Positions 53,441 to 64,000 of a stretch of 64,000 nt of DNA are shown one piece after another (within the stretch, counting starts at the first letter, position 1; each line of letters begins with the position of its first letter). The notes beneath the pieces are model-generated. The model was not told where the DNA came from. It did not search any database and saw only the letters and a list, made by a program, of their open reading frames with translations. This DNA comes from Trichoplusia ni. Its lineage: Eukaryota; Arthropoda; Insecta; Lepidoptera; Noctuidae. The stretch is from the NCBI RefSeq assembly GCF_003590095.1, contig NC_039487.1, positions 13,189,794 through 13,253,793 on the forward strand, given 5' to 3'. The position numbers and the translations under genes were made by a program.

Positions 53441-55065
53441 AGTTTTTAATTTTTGGTCCCACCCGTAACATTGTGTAGTATAATTATGAGGTGTATTTTC
53501 AACCGATTTGGTAGTGAGTAGTACGGTCATCAATTTACCCAAAAAAACATCCCGCTATTTATCGTAAGACTTTTGGCAGAGCAATAATATAATTTTCGAA
53601 AATTAATCATTTTCAAAAAATTAGTCATTTTATTCTCTTTCAAGTCTATTATAGGCCTAGCGCGACTAAATCACAAGTAAAATAAAAGAAACATAAACTA
53701 TTCATACTTTTTTTATTCTTGAAACATTGGAACTTAAATTATTTTTATTTTTATTGATGTACTAAAATTACTCAAGTTCAAACGTGAAATGCTGTCATAC
53801 TGATTTTGTATTTATTTACGATAGGTATACTTTTAACTTATACTTTTACCTATACGTTTAACTCAGTGATGTTGGCGATGCTACTTCAAGATCAAAACAT
53901 TCGTATTCACACTCAACCCAAAGTCGCATGTAGGTCACATTGATCTCATCTATACCTGTGCATAACCATAAATTAATTAACAACATAGTTATTACCTCGG
54001 TTCATCTGTAACAACTAGCAACAAAAATAGGAACTCATTGCATTTCAAAAAATGAAATCATGTTTTTCTTAAGTTTGCAACATTACATGGGCCAAAAGTA
54101 TTCGGGATAAAAAACCCACAAAATGAAAAATTTGCATATGGAATATGAAAGATATAGATCTATAAGACTAAAGCTATCATTGAATAAGACGGTACGCTAG
54201 ACGGTTTTTGACATATGTATCTATTGAATTTCGATAATTATATCAAAAACACACGGACATCAACAATTTCTACTGATAGGTATCTGGGTTTTTTCAATGT
54301 CTTGCGGAGTTTGTCAGTTTACTATATCCGCCATTATAGAGGCCGTACACATGGTTCTTCCAAATATTCATTCCTATCCGTCATACACTGTCTGGAAAAT
54401 ACTTTTGGCTGTCGGTATCGGCGGTCTTCGTGCGGTCAGCGTAACTTCATCACCAACCTCATGGAATAAACCAGACAAGTGAGGGGCTAAATAAGCTGAA
54501 AAGTTGAAGCTTGGTTAGTGTTTAGCAATTCCAATATTTTTTTATATAATTTATGAAACTCCTTTTTACAGATCGTTCGAAAGACAACAACCTCTCAATA
54601 TCTAGAAAGGCTAGGAAAATTATACTTGCATAAACTGCTAACCCTCTTTTTTCCGTATAGTTCTTTATTTTAATTCGGGATGTCGGTAATGCACTTCAAT
54701 GATCGTCAGGTAGGTTAACGAATAAAGTACGTAATTTCTCTTCGTAAATCGGTACAGTAAATGGAACTCATGCATGAAGTCACTTTTATGTTCATATTTT
54801 TCTTTCTCCTATTCTTCAGAATGTTGTCCCTGTCAATTTCAAAAAATGCGTGACTGATATTTTTTTATAATCACGCTATTTATTTATCATCTTATTTAAG
54901 GGCAAGTCATAATCAGAACACCAGGGGGCCAAGATAACAACTTTTCTATTTTGTAAATAATCCTCATGTTTGTTTGGAAGATCAGTTTTAATATTAAACG
55001 GACTGTTAAACATAAAGTGTTTCACTTCACCAGTTCCGTCCACAAAAATAATTAGACTTCTCCTT
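53441..55065. other. Intronic or intergenic, nothing recognised
   Basis: Overlapping frames at 54215-54482 are open in two phases but show no domain. The rest is AT-rich. Confidence 0.4.
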
Positions 55066-55215
55066 TATATCGTCAGAAAACATCGTGTGTAAAAATTACA
55101 ACTGTCTGAGTATCACTGTTCCTGAGATGCAGCCAAGTGACAGACGAATAGACAACGGGGCCTCAGTAATATGATTCCGGTTTACCTCTTTGGGTACAGA
55201 ACATAAAAATTGAAC
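55066..55215 (+). repeat. Dispersed 'ggttccgt' repeat, 3' part
   Basis: 'aaattacaactgtctgagta', 'cctgagatgcagccaagtga', 'cagacgaatagacaacgggg' and 'tttgggtacagaac' match the 3' half of the repeat at 36722-36997. Confidence 0.6.
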
Positions 55216-55867
55216 GATGCCTCAACTGTCATAATCCGTCCAGCCATTTGAGGTGTAGGGCGGGCCAAAGTACAGACGTGCTCGAAAATCATAACCCACC
55301 CTTCTACAGCTGTTGGGTAAATAAGATAAAATTAAGAAATGGAAATTCCTCGAAAGTAACAAATTTTTAGCAGAAGCGCTAAGACTGATTTATAATCCAG
55401 CTTGACAATCTGAGTTCCAAATCCATTTTTCTACCACCATGTTATCATCGAACGAAACTAAGAACTCGCTTGATTAAGTCTTCAATATTCTATTTCTGTT
55501 ATTCTTTCCTACTTACACCCTCAATTTCAAACATGTCTGAGAAAACTCGCATATAATTCACTTTTAAAACAAAACAAACTAAATTAAAATTGCTCAATAC
55601 TTTCGAAAGCAAAGTTATAAAGTCCTCTTTTTGACAAATAAGAAAAAATCATTAAAAACGCTGTAAAATATTTGACGACAGGATAGTATCGTGAACGATG
55701 AAACGTGTTTGATTCAAACATCTGATATTAAATAGTATTTGGGGCTCTAGATTCATACAAATTTAGAAATAAAAAAGCAAAGCCTAAAATGAAAAAAATA
55801 TATGTTTTTCAATATTGCGTTACATTTTTGCGATGATCATTATTATTAAACTTCATTGTTTTCACAT

Positions 55868-55906
55868 CTTGAAAATCACGCAGACGAAGTCGCGGGCAAC
55901 AGCTAG
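55868..55906 (+). mobile_element. Helitron 3' end
   Basis: Hairpin region 'acgcagacgaagtcgcgggc' then 'aacagCTAG' followed by T. Sequence upstream no longer matches the family. Confidence 0.6.
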
Positions 55907-57029
55907 TAAATAAATAAATAAAAAATAATTTCTAAGCTAAACAAAAAAAAAACCAACAAGCATGTACTTATTCAGTCAATCCTCGCTAGCAGTAAGACCC
56001 CACCTTACAACCCAGATATAAAGGTTCGGTAAACCAGCTTAGTTCAATGAAATCACAGATTTGTTTTATTGGAGGGGTAAAAAATGCCCCGGCAGGTAAG
56101 AGACCGTTACCTGAGTTACGTGGTACGGAGTGCTGAGCTTAGGGCTGCATAATATACATATATTACCTACCTAATATATTAAAATGTTAACCTGTAACTG
56201 TCTGTGAGGTCATATAACTCGAAGAAACCTTTAGCTTTTTGCTGGTGGTCTGTAGGGAGTGATGAAACGTTTTTGATCAAATGCAGTCTGCATAGTAGCA
56301 GCTAAGAATTTCGTTTTTTTTTTAATTCGTGACAGGTTTTAAGTCTGAGTTGACTACAAAAAGGTCGATCTTTGATGTCAATTCTACTTAATTATGGCAA
56401 TTTATTTATTTATCTATTTATGTGGAGTAACAAACAGCTATGAATACTATAAGATTTATAAGACTTAAATTCAGAGGTATTAGACTTAGAGCTAAGAGGC
56501 CTACTTAGCCTTACCCCCTCTCCTCTTTGGACCAGTAATAGGTATACTACTTGAATCAGACCTCTTGTTAGTTACCCAGAGCTTATGAGAATAAAGCGAT
56601 TTACACAGGCGGTGAGGGATCTCAAGTCGCGATATAATTCTATACCTGCCCAACAGTGCCCTGTGTGGTCTTACCTTTATCTCTATCTAATCACTAATTG
56701 TAATTCATCGTTTAAATATAGGGCACATTCTCTCGGCACTAATTCCTTATCCCCAATTTCCCAAACAGCCAAAACCATATTAATATCACAGACTGACAGA
56801 CGGACGACTAAGGAAGTCCGTTATTTTACTGCGGAACCCTAATAAAACGGAATTATGTGGCGGAGACCCTTCTTATCAGCGTTCAGTTTACGACTTAAGA
56901 GACATGAACAACAAATTAGGTAACAGCGTAAAGAAGGAAATATAGATAAAGAAATCATGGGACTTTCGACAAATTATACAAATCGATTATTAAGAAATTT
57001 AATTATTGTGTAGGATTTCACACTACATT
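55907..57029. other. Intronic or intergenic
   Basis: About 56735-56845 carries a piece of the 'ggttccgt' repeat ('gacagacggacgactaagga', 'gcggaaccctaa'). No gene recognised. Confidence 0.45.
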
Positions 57030-57145
57030 CGTGGACCACAGGAATACTTGTAATACGCGGAGATCAAACCCGCGACACATCGTATGTTTTGCGTGACGAC
57101 CATAATTATATACCGTATACCACTCGGCTATCCATTCTGCTAAAA
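57030..57145 (-). repeat. tRNA-derived SINE fragment
   Basis: Minus strand: 'agaatggatagccgagtggt' (A box) and 'gtcgcgggtttgatctccgc' (B box, one change), then 'attacaagtattcctgtggt'. The body is cut short. Confidence 0.65.
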
Positions 57146-57354
57146 AAAATAATTTGTTATGAGCGCCGGAAAGTCTTGTTTACTGCTGAAGATTATTGTA
57201 TAGCTGTAGTTTGTTCCTGCATATGTCAAATCAAAAAAATGTATTGCAAGCAACAATTTTGTTTAAAGTCAACATTACCTAGAAGATAACACGCTACCGA
57301 TAAACAAACTATTTTAAGAATTCAGTTTTATTCCAATCAACGAATAATATTATT

Positions 57355-57395
57355 AGGTTTAACCAAAATATGCATCGGATATTTTGGTTAAACCT
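57355..57395. repeat. Perfect palindrome, 17-bp arms
   Basis: Arms 57355-57371 (AGGTTTAACCAAAATAT) and 57379-57395 are exact reverse complements around a 7-base loop (GCATCGG). No flanking element recognised. Confidence 0.9.
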
Positions 57396-59351
57396 TATCA
57401 ACAATGGAAACATTTTGCCTTTTTCGAATCCAATATCTTTTATTTAAAACACTGGCGTTTCGATGAACGAATTTTAGCATTCGCTCATACCAGAACAGGA
57501 ACTATGAGACCAATTTTGTAATTAAAACACTGTGTATAAAATGTTTTTCATTCCACTTACCGAATTTTAACACCTGTATTTTTCAAAAATTACACGAATG
57601 CTTTATGAAATATGACAATAAAAACAGCAGAAACACTACATCGTTATTTAAGTCAAAAATATCTACACCAAACTCTTTGCATTTGCCTAATTGCTACAAG
57701 AATTGATTAAGATGAAATAAAACCTTTCATATTGGACCATCGATTCCATTTAACAAATACTTCTAACAACAACCCAGTCCCAAGATGTCATTTCATTCAT
57801 TCATTACCATTCTCCAGCAAACTTGAATGATTCACAAACGTATATCGTTTCCAATCCATCTTCGTTCATTCTACGTATCCCGGGAATTCTGACGTTTGAC
57901 ATGTATGATGCATGTTCCCATACATCACTACATACATTTGTGTCCCGATGCTTTAATTATTTTTCCAATATAATAACGGTGACTTGCTATACCTTTGTTT
58001 AGGTTTCATCAATTTTGATGGCTATTTTCCGGTCGTATCAAGTGCGTTGTTTGTAGAAAGCTGATTTACATATCTCAGATTGTTCTAGATTGTTCGCAAG
58101 TGCGTGTTTTAATAGATGATAGATAGAAGATAGAACCTAGATTTTGTTACAGAATTAGGCTGTGTAATCAGTCAGATTGATTGATGCTCTTTTTGTGGGT
58201 TAATTTTGAGAACCAGTTAGGAAGCTAGAATGTATCGTGATAAAACAAATATTTTTCTCTTGTTTAGGGTACTAACATATTATTATCTGTTATTACAGAG
58301 TAGTATATTCTCATTAAAATACTGCAGGTAAACAGACAGTTTCCCTGTAGAAAAAACTTCACGTATTGGGATGAACCTGGCAGTACTAAAATCCAAACTG
58401 AACATGGAATGGGAAAATTACTTCCCAAGATTATTAATATCTCATTAGAGTTTAAAACACCAAGACTAAAACCCAAGTCATGATACTAATTAGTTACTCG
58501 ACATGCTTACACAATTACACATGTCCATCCGCCATTTTGAATACATGATTGATCAGCTACCTAGGTCCGACCTTGACTTGTCCAAACAGGCAACAATACA
58601 ATATGGAAAATCTTCATATATCCCAAGAGAGGCGCCAAAAGATACCAATCTATATCTTCACTTATTTAGGTAATTTCCATCAAAATACAAGCTAGAATAG
58701 TCTATTATAACATGATACAGTACTGAAAACGTACTACTATTTGTCTGAGAAGAGACGATACATTTTATGACATATTCCTTTCAGAGCGCTCCAGAAAGTG
58801 TCATTTTTGGACTTTATCTGTTCCTTGTTTTTAAGACGAATTTTTACTTTGCCTGTCAAAGAGATCAAGCATGAGAACAAAATAAAAACATAACTTTAAA
58901 TAAAAATGCTGAAATGTGAGAACGTCATTAAAGAACCGTCGCATTTATGCTGCTTTTTTAGTCATCAAAGCTTTTCTAACTATCCCTCATATGCCTAATC
59001 TCTCTTTTCGCGCAAGAAAACACAATATTAGCATCTCCCTCTAATCAACATCCTAAACTGCGACATGAGCCATCATTAGCTCCCATTTCAGATAACTTAG
59101 GTATAAAAATAAAGCCTCGCTCAGTCCTAACCTTTGCTTACCGTTTGACATTTCAAGAGGTGACTTTAAATACCATTGAGCTTGCTTAACGCTGGTATAG
59201 TGGACTCGTTAAGGTTATTCTTTCCTGAATAGAGGAGAAAATAAAAGAATCCGACGTATTAAAGGCACGATTGCAGTATTATAAAGGGCTGGGGAGGGGG
59301 AAATGCCCATTTTCCTTCGATAAGGTTTATTTTGAATGGAATTATTACCTA
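57396..59351. other. Intronic or intergenic, nothing recognised
   Basis: AT-rich. No supported gene or repeat. Confidence 0.4.
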
Positions 59352-59604
59352 CTAGCTGTTGCCCGCGACTTCGTCCGCGTGGTTGGAAGATATAATTTAT
59401 GATTTGTACCTGCCCTGTTTTTTTCACATTTTCCATTGTATCTTCGCTCCTATAAGTCGCAGCGTGATGGTATATAGCCTAAAACCTTCCTCGATGAATG
59501 GTCTATTTAACACAAGAATTTTTCAATTTGAACCAGTAGTTCCTGAGATTAGCGCGTTCGAACAAACAAACTCTTCAGCTTTATATATTAGTATAGAGTA
59601 TAGA
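59352..59604 (-). mobile_element. Non-autonomous Helitron, 'aaagctgaagag' family
   Basis: Minus strand starts TCTATACTCTATACTAATAT after A and ends ACGCGGACGAAGTCGCGGGC plus 'aacagCTAG' before T. The hairpin is intact. It is the best-preserved copy of the family in the window. Confidence 0.85.
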
Positions 59605-61589
59605 TTAGTTGTTATACGCGGGCTCACCTGTGTGAATGTTGTTTTTAATTGCAAAAAGCCTCCTAAAGCGAAGTTGGACAAATGTAGACTATTATATAGG
59701 TGATAGGAGCCGAGGTGTCTGCGACCTCAATATCAAATTTCTTCGGAATCGGTCTATCCGTTTGGGCGTGAAGATGTAACAAATATAATCACACTCACAT
59801 ATTTTGTATGTATAACATTAAAGTGAATATTAGTGTGATTTAAGTTAACATTTTAATTAACTCTCTTGGAGAAGATCTCACGGTAAACTTAGGATTAAGT
59901 TATTAAATCTCGTCTTTTGCTGTGCAGCGGCTACGAAACCATAACTTTCACAAAAATCCTCTTTAGAATCTCAAGTTTGTTTGTTGACAAATTAGATCAA
60001 TCAATAGTGATTTAATTTTCCTACATAATTTAAGTCACTACATTTGATTTTTCACGAGTGGGCGCCAGTAGGGCGCTAGAACGTACGACTAACGCGTACC
60101 TCGCGTGCTATGTTTTATTGTGTCCGAAGCATATGACCACGGCGAAGGCGTTCACTACTCTCTTAATGTATCAAGTAACAATGGTTATACGACAGTTATC
60201 ATAATCAGGAAATTACAGCAAGCTGTACAGGCATTAAGTCTGCTAAAAGTAAGTGTTACAATACAATAATTATAATCTTATTTGTGTCTTCGTTTAAACG
60301 TGACTAGTAAAAACCTGCGAAATCTTTATCACAAGTTTTCCGTATCGACCAAACAAGTAATGAAAAATCCCTTAAAATAATAAAAGTTAATTTCAGCCCC
60401 CTTTTGCAACTTTTCTTAATAAAATTGTTAGCAACGTACAAATCAAAGCAATCACTGTATTTTACTAACCTAATTAGAATTTAACTTTTCTCGGACTACA
60501 GTCTTCTACAAAGTCTTGTCAATAAGTCTAGATAAGCAGTCAAAGCCTACCCCTAGGCTGCAAAGATCTCTTTAAAAGAAACCTCCAAAAAATTCGCCAA
60601 AAAAACCTCGTCCACAAGATTAAGTTAACTTCAGCATGTGTGCAGAACTGATCACTTAGGAAAGTAATCACAAAGTCCCACTAATGCCCGGACCTCACCC
60701 TTTATCGGCGGACCCCATAAATCTCGTATATTGGACCTCTCGCTTTATTTCAGCTTCACAAAGTAAGCCGAAGGCTAATATTTGGTGGACGCGATACTCT
60801 TTTGTTTGGTTTGTATCATGAGCCTGTGTGGGGTATCGGTTGGTCGTTGTGGTTGGTTAAAAAATTGGAGTTTATTTATTTTTTGATACAATAATACTAA
60901 TAATAATATTCACATTATGGTAATTTTTATTATTTGTTGTATAGCAAACTGAAAACTTCATCTGTGAAAAATTCATAAGATGATAGATAGACAGACACTG
61001 TATAGCTTACGTAGTAACTATTTAGTAATCTGTGGTAAAGCATTCAGACAGCACAGACTGTTTGGCGTGTTACCTCAACCACTCGGCTATCGGTGGTAAT
61101 TTTGATACTTAAATATATAGATTGAATTTTAATATTTCACGAGCTACAAAAAATATTTTTTTCCTGAAATTCAAGCATCACAAATACTTGTATTTCCAAA
61201 AATCTATTTGACTACAAAACTACCAAACTCCCCTACCTAACCCCTTTTCTTACCCCTTTCAAGACCTGTTCATACAACATACAGGATGTATAATACATAC
61301 ATGCCAAGATACAGGGTGTCCCTGCTAGTGACATACTACGCCTATTACGGGGGCTCGCGTCATTACCGTAATATATCCATTAAGGCTTTGAGCGAGATGA
61401 GAGGGAGGCTGCGCCGTTTTTTATGCCTGGAGATACGCAGCTGGTGAGATTTAAGAGATGTTTCTTAAAGGTTTTGGAATTGAGTAAATGTTGGAGTAAA
61501 TTTTGCTGGTTTTAATAAACGTGTTTTTATGGTATGTATAGTCGATCTTGTTTTTGATATCTGTAATATTTGTCAATGCAAAATATATT
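59605..61589. other. Intronic or intergenic, small CpG-rich patch
   Basis: No gene recognised. 60055-60155 is unusually CpG-rich for the area ('gggcgccagtagggcgctag', 'acgcgtacctcgcgtgc'). 61060-61100 holds a tRNA-SINE-like piece 'ctcaaccactcggctatcgg'. Confidence 0.45.
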
Positions 61590-61700
61590 TATTAGGCGGA
61601 TTCATAATCCAACCGCATTAGGTCATGAGATTCCGGTCGCGTCCTAAACTAGTTGGGCTGCCCCGATAAATACGCGTGTACGATGCGAGTTAAGGGTTAA
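61590..61700 (-). repeat. SINE head fragment
   Basis: Minus strand 'tttatcggggcagcccaact' and 'agtttaggacgcgaccgg' plus 'tctcatgacct' match the head seen at 2376-2620, 14165-14262 and 20213-20290. Confidence 0.6.
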
Positions 61701-62244
61701 ATGTAAAATGACGAACAAAAGGATCAAACTGTGATATCAGCATTTGGAACATTGGCTGAAATAACATAGATGTAGTTTAAATTGTAACATCCAAAAAAGT
61801 AAGATGGCTTAAAAAAGTAACAATCTCTCAAACCGCAATATCTTTCATGACCAAAATGCAAAAAGTTTCATCCAAAAATTACTCTCAAAAGATTTGTATT
61901 TGTCAATATAAAGCGCGGTAAGTACAGTCAGCGACAAAAATAACACGATCAGATACACAAGGTCCCTGGATTGAATAAATAGTACTGGACCTTTTCTAAC
62001 AAAGTAGCTTAAATACAACCATTTAAACATAATGAACACCAGTATAGTATAGACTAGCATTTGATCGCGGCCCTACTTGCGTAAAAGTCGATTAGTCATC
62101 TTGATTAGATATAGACATAATTGTCGGTAATATAGTGCAAAGCTATTACATTACTCCCGGTTAAAGCTTCATTACTTTAACACTTGACAACGCGCAACAT
62201 CAAGAACCAGATTTTCAGTATTTTTATAATATACATATTAGCTA

Positions 62245-62509
62245 CTAACTGGCCCAGTAAACGTTGTTTGGCCTAATAAATTATTTTTAGTTGTATATAT
62301 TTTTAATGTCCCATTAAAAAAAAATATATATAAATATTTTTTTTTTTAGTGTGAGCAACCCTTACCACTTAGGTGTATGATAAATAGATGTTAGTCGATT
62401 CTCAGACCTTCTGAATACGCATATAAAATTTGGTAAAAATCGGTTAAACCGTTTCGGGGGAGTATGGTAACTAGCATCGTGACACGGGAATTTTATATAT
62501 TAGAGAAGA
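62245..62509 (-). mobile_element. Non-autonomous Helitron, 'aaattcccgtgtcacg' family
   Basis: Minus strand begins TCTTCTCTAATATATAAAAT after A, continues 'tcccccgaaacggtttaacc', and ends 'aacaacgtttactgggccag' then TTAG before T (CTAG with one change). I recognise the family as a widespread insect Helitron. Confidence 0.75.
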
Positions 62510-63871
62510 TTTGTATTTTTTTAATGAGATAATATTAAGTCCAGGTGTATGTCATTTCTATTGATTCCAATTATATGTTAATATTATTAAGAGCAACGTT
62601 AAATTCCAACGACTGTAAAAGGAGACCGTTTACAAATTTCAATTTGTACATCGACTTTTGTTGCTGACCATACCTTCTATAGCAGTATGAACATTGAGGC
62701 ACATTTAACACGGTCGCCAAGCACTCTAAAACAAAAGAAATCCAGGGCTGTCTAGTACTAGTGCTGTAGTGCATTCACAGCACAACACTAGGCTTTTAGC
62801 TCTGTTCAGGTTTATAGACAGGTATTGATAGTTTTCGGGTTTTTGATATTGTTACACTATTAGGCTTCTATGTATTAATTTGTATTTATTTTATTTTATT
62901 AGGGTTGGAAATCATACAGTTTTAACAGCTTACAAAAACATCAAAATATTGAACTATTAACCAATTACATGTTTTCGCATTTAAGTATCTAAGAGATGCA
63001 GTTTCGATACAAACGCCGACATGGTGCCAAGGTGACTTTTCAAAGTAATATTGTAATTTTTTATTACAAATAGTGAAGAAAAAAGTCGTCAATAAATCTG
63101 GATTGCGAATATTGAAATCGCTTATCTGCTGAGTGCTAGCGTGGTGATCAATGCTCAAAACTTCCATATACGGGAAGAGGCCTGTACCTAGCAGTTTAGA
63201 TCTAGACAGGCTGGTAATATAATGACAGGTTAATGGTTTTTATATAGGAGATTATTGGACACCTATTTTGTGAACGTTTCTAAAGTCTATATATTCGACT
63301 ATTAACTTCTAAAAATGGTTTTAATTTAGTTCCGATTTTGTAGTAAACACATTAACATTAAAAATAAGAGAACATCTCAAACGAGAAATAAAAAAGACAT
63401 ATCTATATACCTGTCTTTTTCGATATTCTTTAGTAAGAAAAATAAAATAGATGAAAAAATAATATTGAATCTAACTCTCCCCAAAAACTTACTCTATATT
63501 TTTATCTTTTTGTGACAACTAAAGTAACATTATATTTTCTCGTGTAGGTGTAGACGGCAGAGTAATATCTATCTCTTGAGACTATAGGCGTACAGTTTAC
63601 ATATCCTTTACCATGCTCCCAGGAAAGATGGTTTGCGAGAGCGAGACACCGTTATACAAACTATAGCTCCATCCTGCTCCCACAACAGCAATAGTCTTAT
63701 TTTAAATAACCATGGTAGGTGTGCAAACAATATTATTATTTCTCTCTCGCTAAAATAATGTTGATCCTGAAACTTTGTGTATCCATCCATATTCATATGG
63801 GATAGAATAATAGCTTTATTATTGTAAGTACAAGTCAGGAACAACTTAAATATTTACTCTGATATAGAATA
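62510..63871. other. Intronic or intergenic
   Basis: Contains the SINE-like repeat at 62995-63215, described separately. No gene recognised. Confidence 0.45.
62995..63215 (+). repeat. SINE-like repeat, same family as 23625
   Basis: 'gcagtttcgatacaaacgcc', 'caaggtgacttttcaaagta', 'gtgctagcgtggtgatcaat' and 'acgggaagaggcctgtacct' follow the order seen at 23625-23870. The B box has one change. Confidence 0.6.
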
Positions 63872-64000
63872 ATATCCGATTATGTAAATGATAAAAACGC
63901 TTGGGATTGAACTGCTCGCTTATACAGCTATAATTATTTGTGTTTATAATTGTTGACATGTTTTGTGCTTTTGCATATAATCTTTTACAGTTTTGACATT
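63872..64000 (+). mobile_element. LINE 3' end running off the window
   Basis: 'aaatgataaaaacgcttggg' then 'attgaactgctcgcttatac' and 'ttgtgcttttgcatataatc' match the last codons and 3' UTR start of the LINE at 21300-22756. The stop codon TGA is kept. The element continues past 64000. Confidence 0.85.

Noticed and set aside
54215..54482. Overlapping frames as a possible exon
   Set aside because: Both frames are open by chance; no motif in either translation and no matching splice sites.
1..64000. CRISPR array, operon or phage-type system
   Set aside because: No regular spacer-repeat array, no ribosome binding sites, and the gene structure is intron-rich and eukaryotic.

Overview
This window looks like nuclear DNA of a moth or butterfly (Lepidoptera). 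It is AT-rich, its exons are short and GC-rich, splice sites follow GT-AG, and most of the rest is transposable element sequence of kinds common in Lepidoptera: Helitrons ending in a hairpin plus CTAG, tRNA-derived SINEs with a B box, jockey/CR1-like LINEs with microsatellite tails, a hAT-type MITE and a BEL/Pao relic. There is no bacterial, plasmid or phage content. The species cannot be fixed from the sequence alone.

The main gene is on the minus strand, 30043 down to 14287. It is a complete DSTYK (dual serine/threonine and tyrosine protein kinase, also called RIPK5 or Dusty). I assembled 21 exons by hand. Every junction has an AG acceptor and a GT donor, all phases agree, and the CDS totals 3366 bases (1121 residues plus stop). 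A long helical N-terminal region is followed by a C-terminal protein kinase domain with all catalytic motifs present. Its introns hold a 5'-truncated LINE, other LINE 3' ends, SINEs, a 382-bp MITE and a BEL/Pao integrase relic. One intron also holds a possible first exon of an unrelated gene on the plus strand (19019-19151).

The second gene starts at 43370 on the plus strand. Only its first coding exon (124 residues) is visible. It encodes a boule/DAZ-like RNA recognition motif and ends at a GT donor at 43742. I found no further exon before the window ends, so most of 43742-64000 is either a long intron or intron plus intergenic DNA.

The rest, by region: 1-14 kb is repeat-rich intergenic DNA with an uninterrupted LINE reverse transcriptase ORF (3612-5627) and a related fragment in opposite orientation (7672-8520). 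30-43 kb is intergenic, with a Helitron-dense block from 34.9 to 41.4 kb that includes a decayed autonomous Helitron. 44-64 kb carries more Helitrons, SINEs, a hAT MITE with intact 8-bp target duplication and a perfect 17-bp-arm palindrome.

I found no convincing new multi-gene system. The observations most worth a second look are the possible nested first exon, the RNP1 substitution in the boule-like gene, the inserted tracts in DSTYK, the MITE pair with RSS-like ends, and the hairpin-forming repeats.
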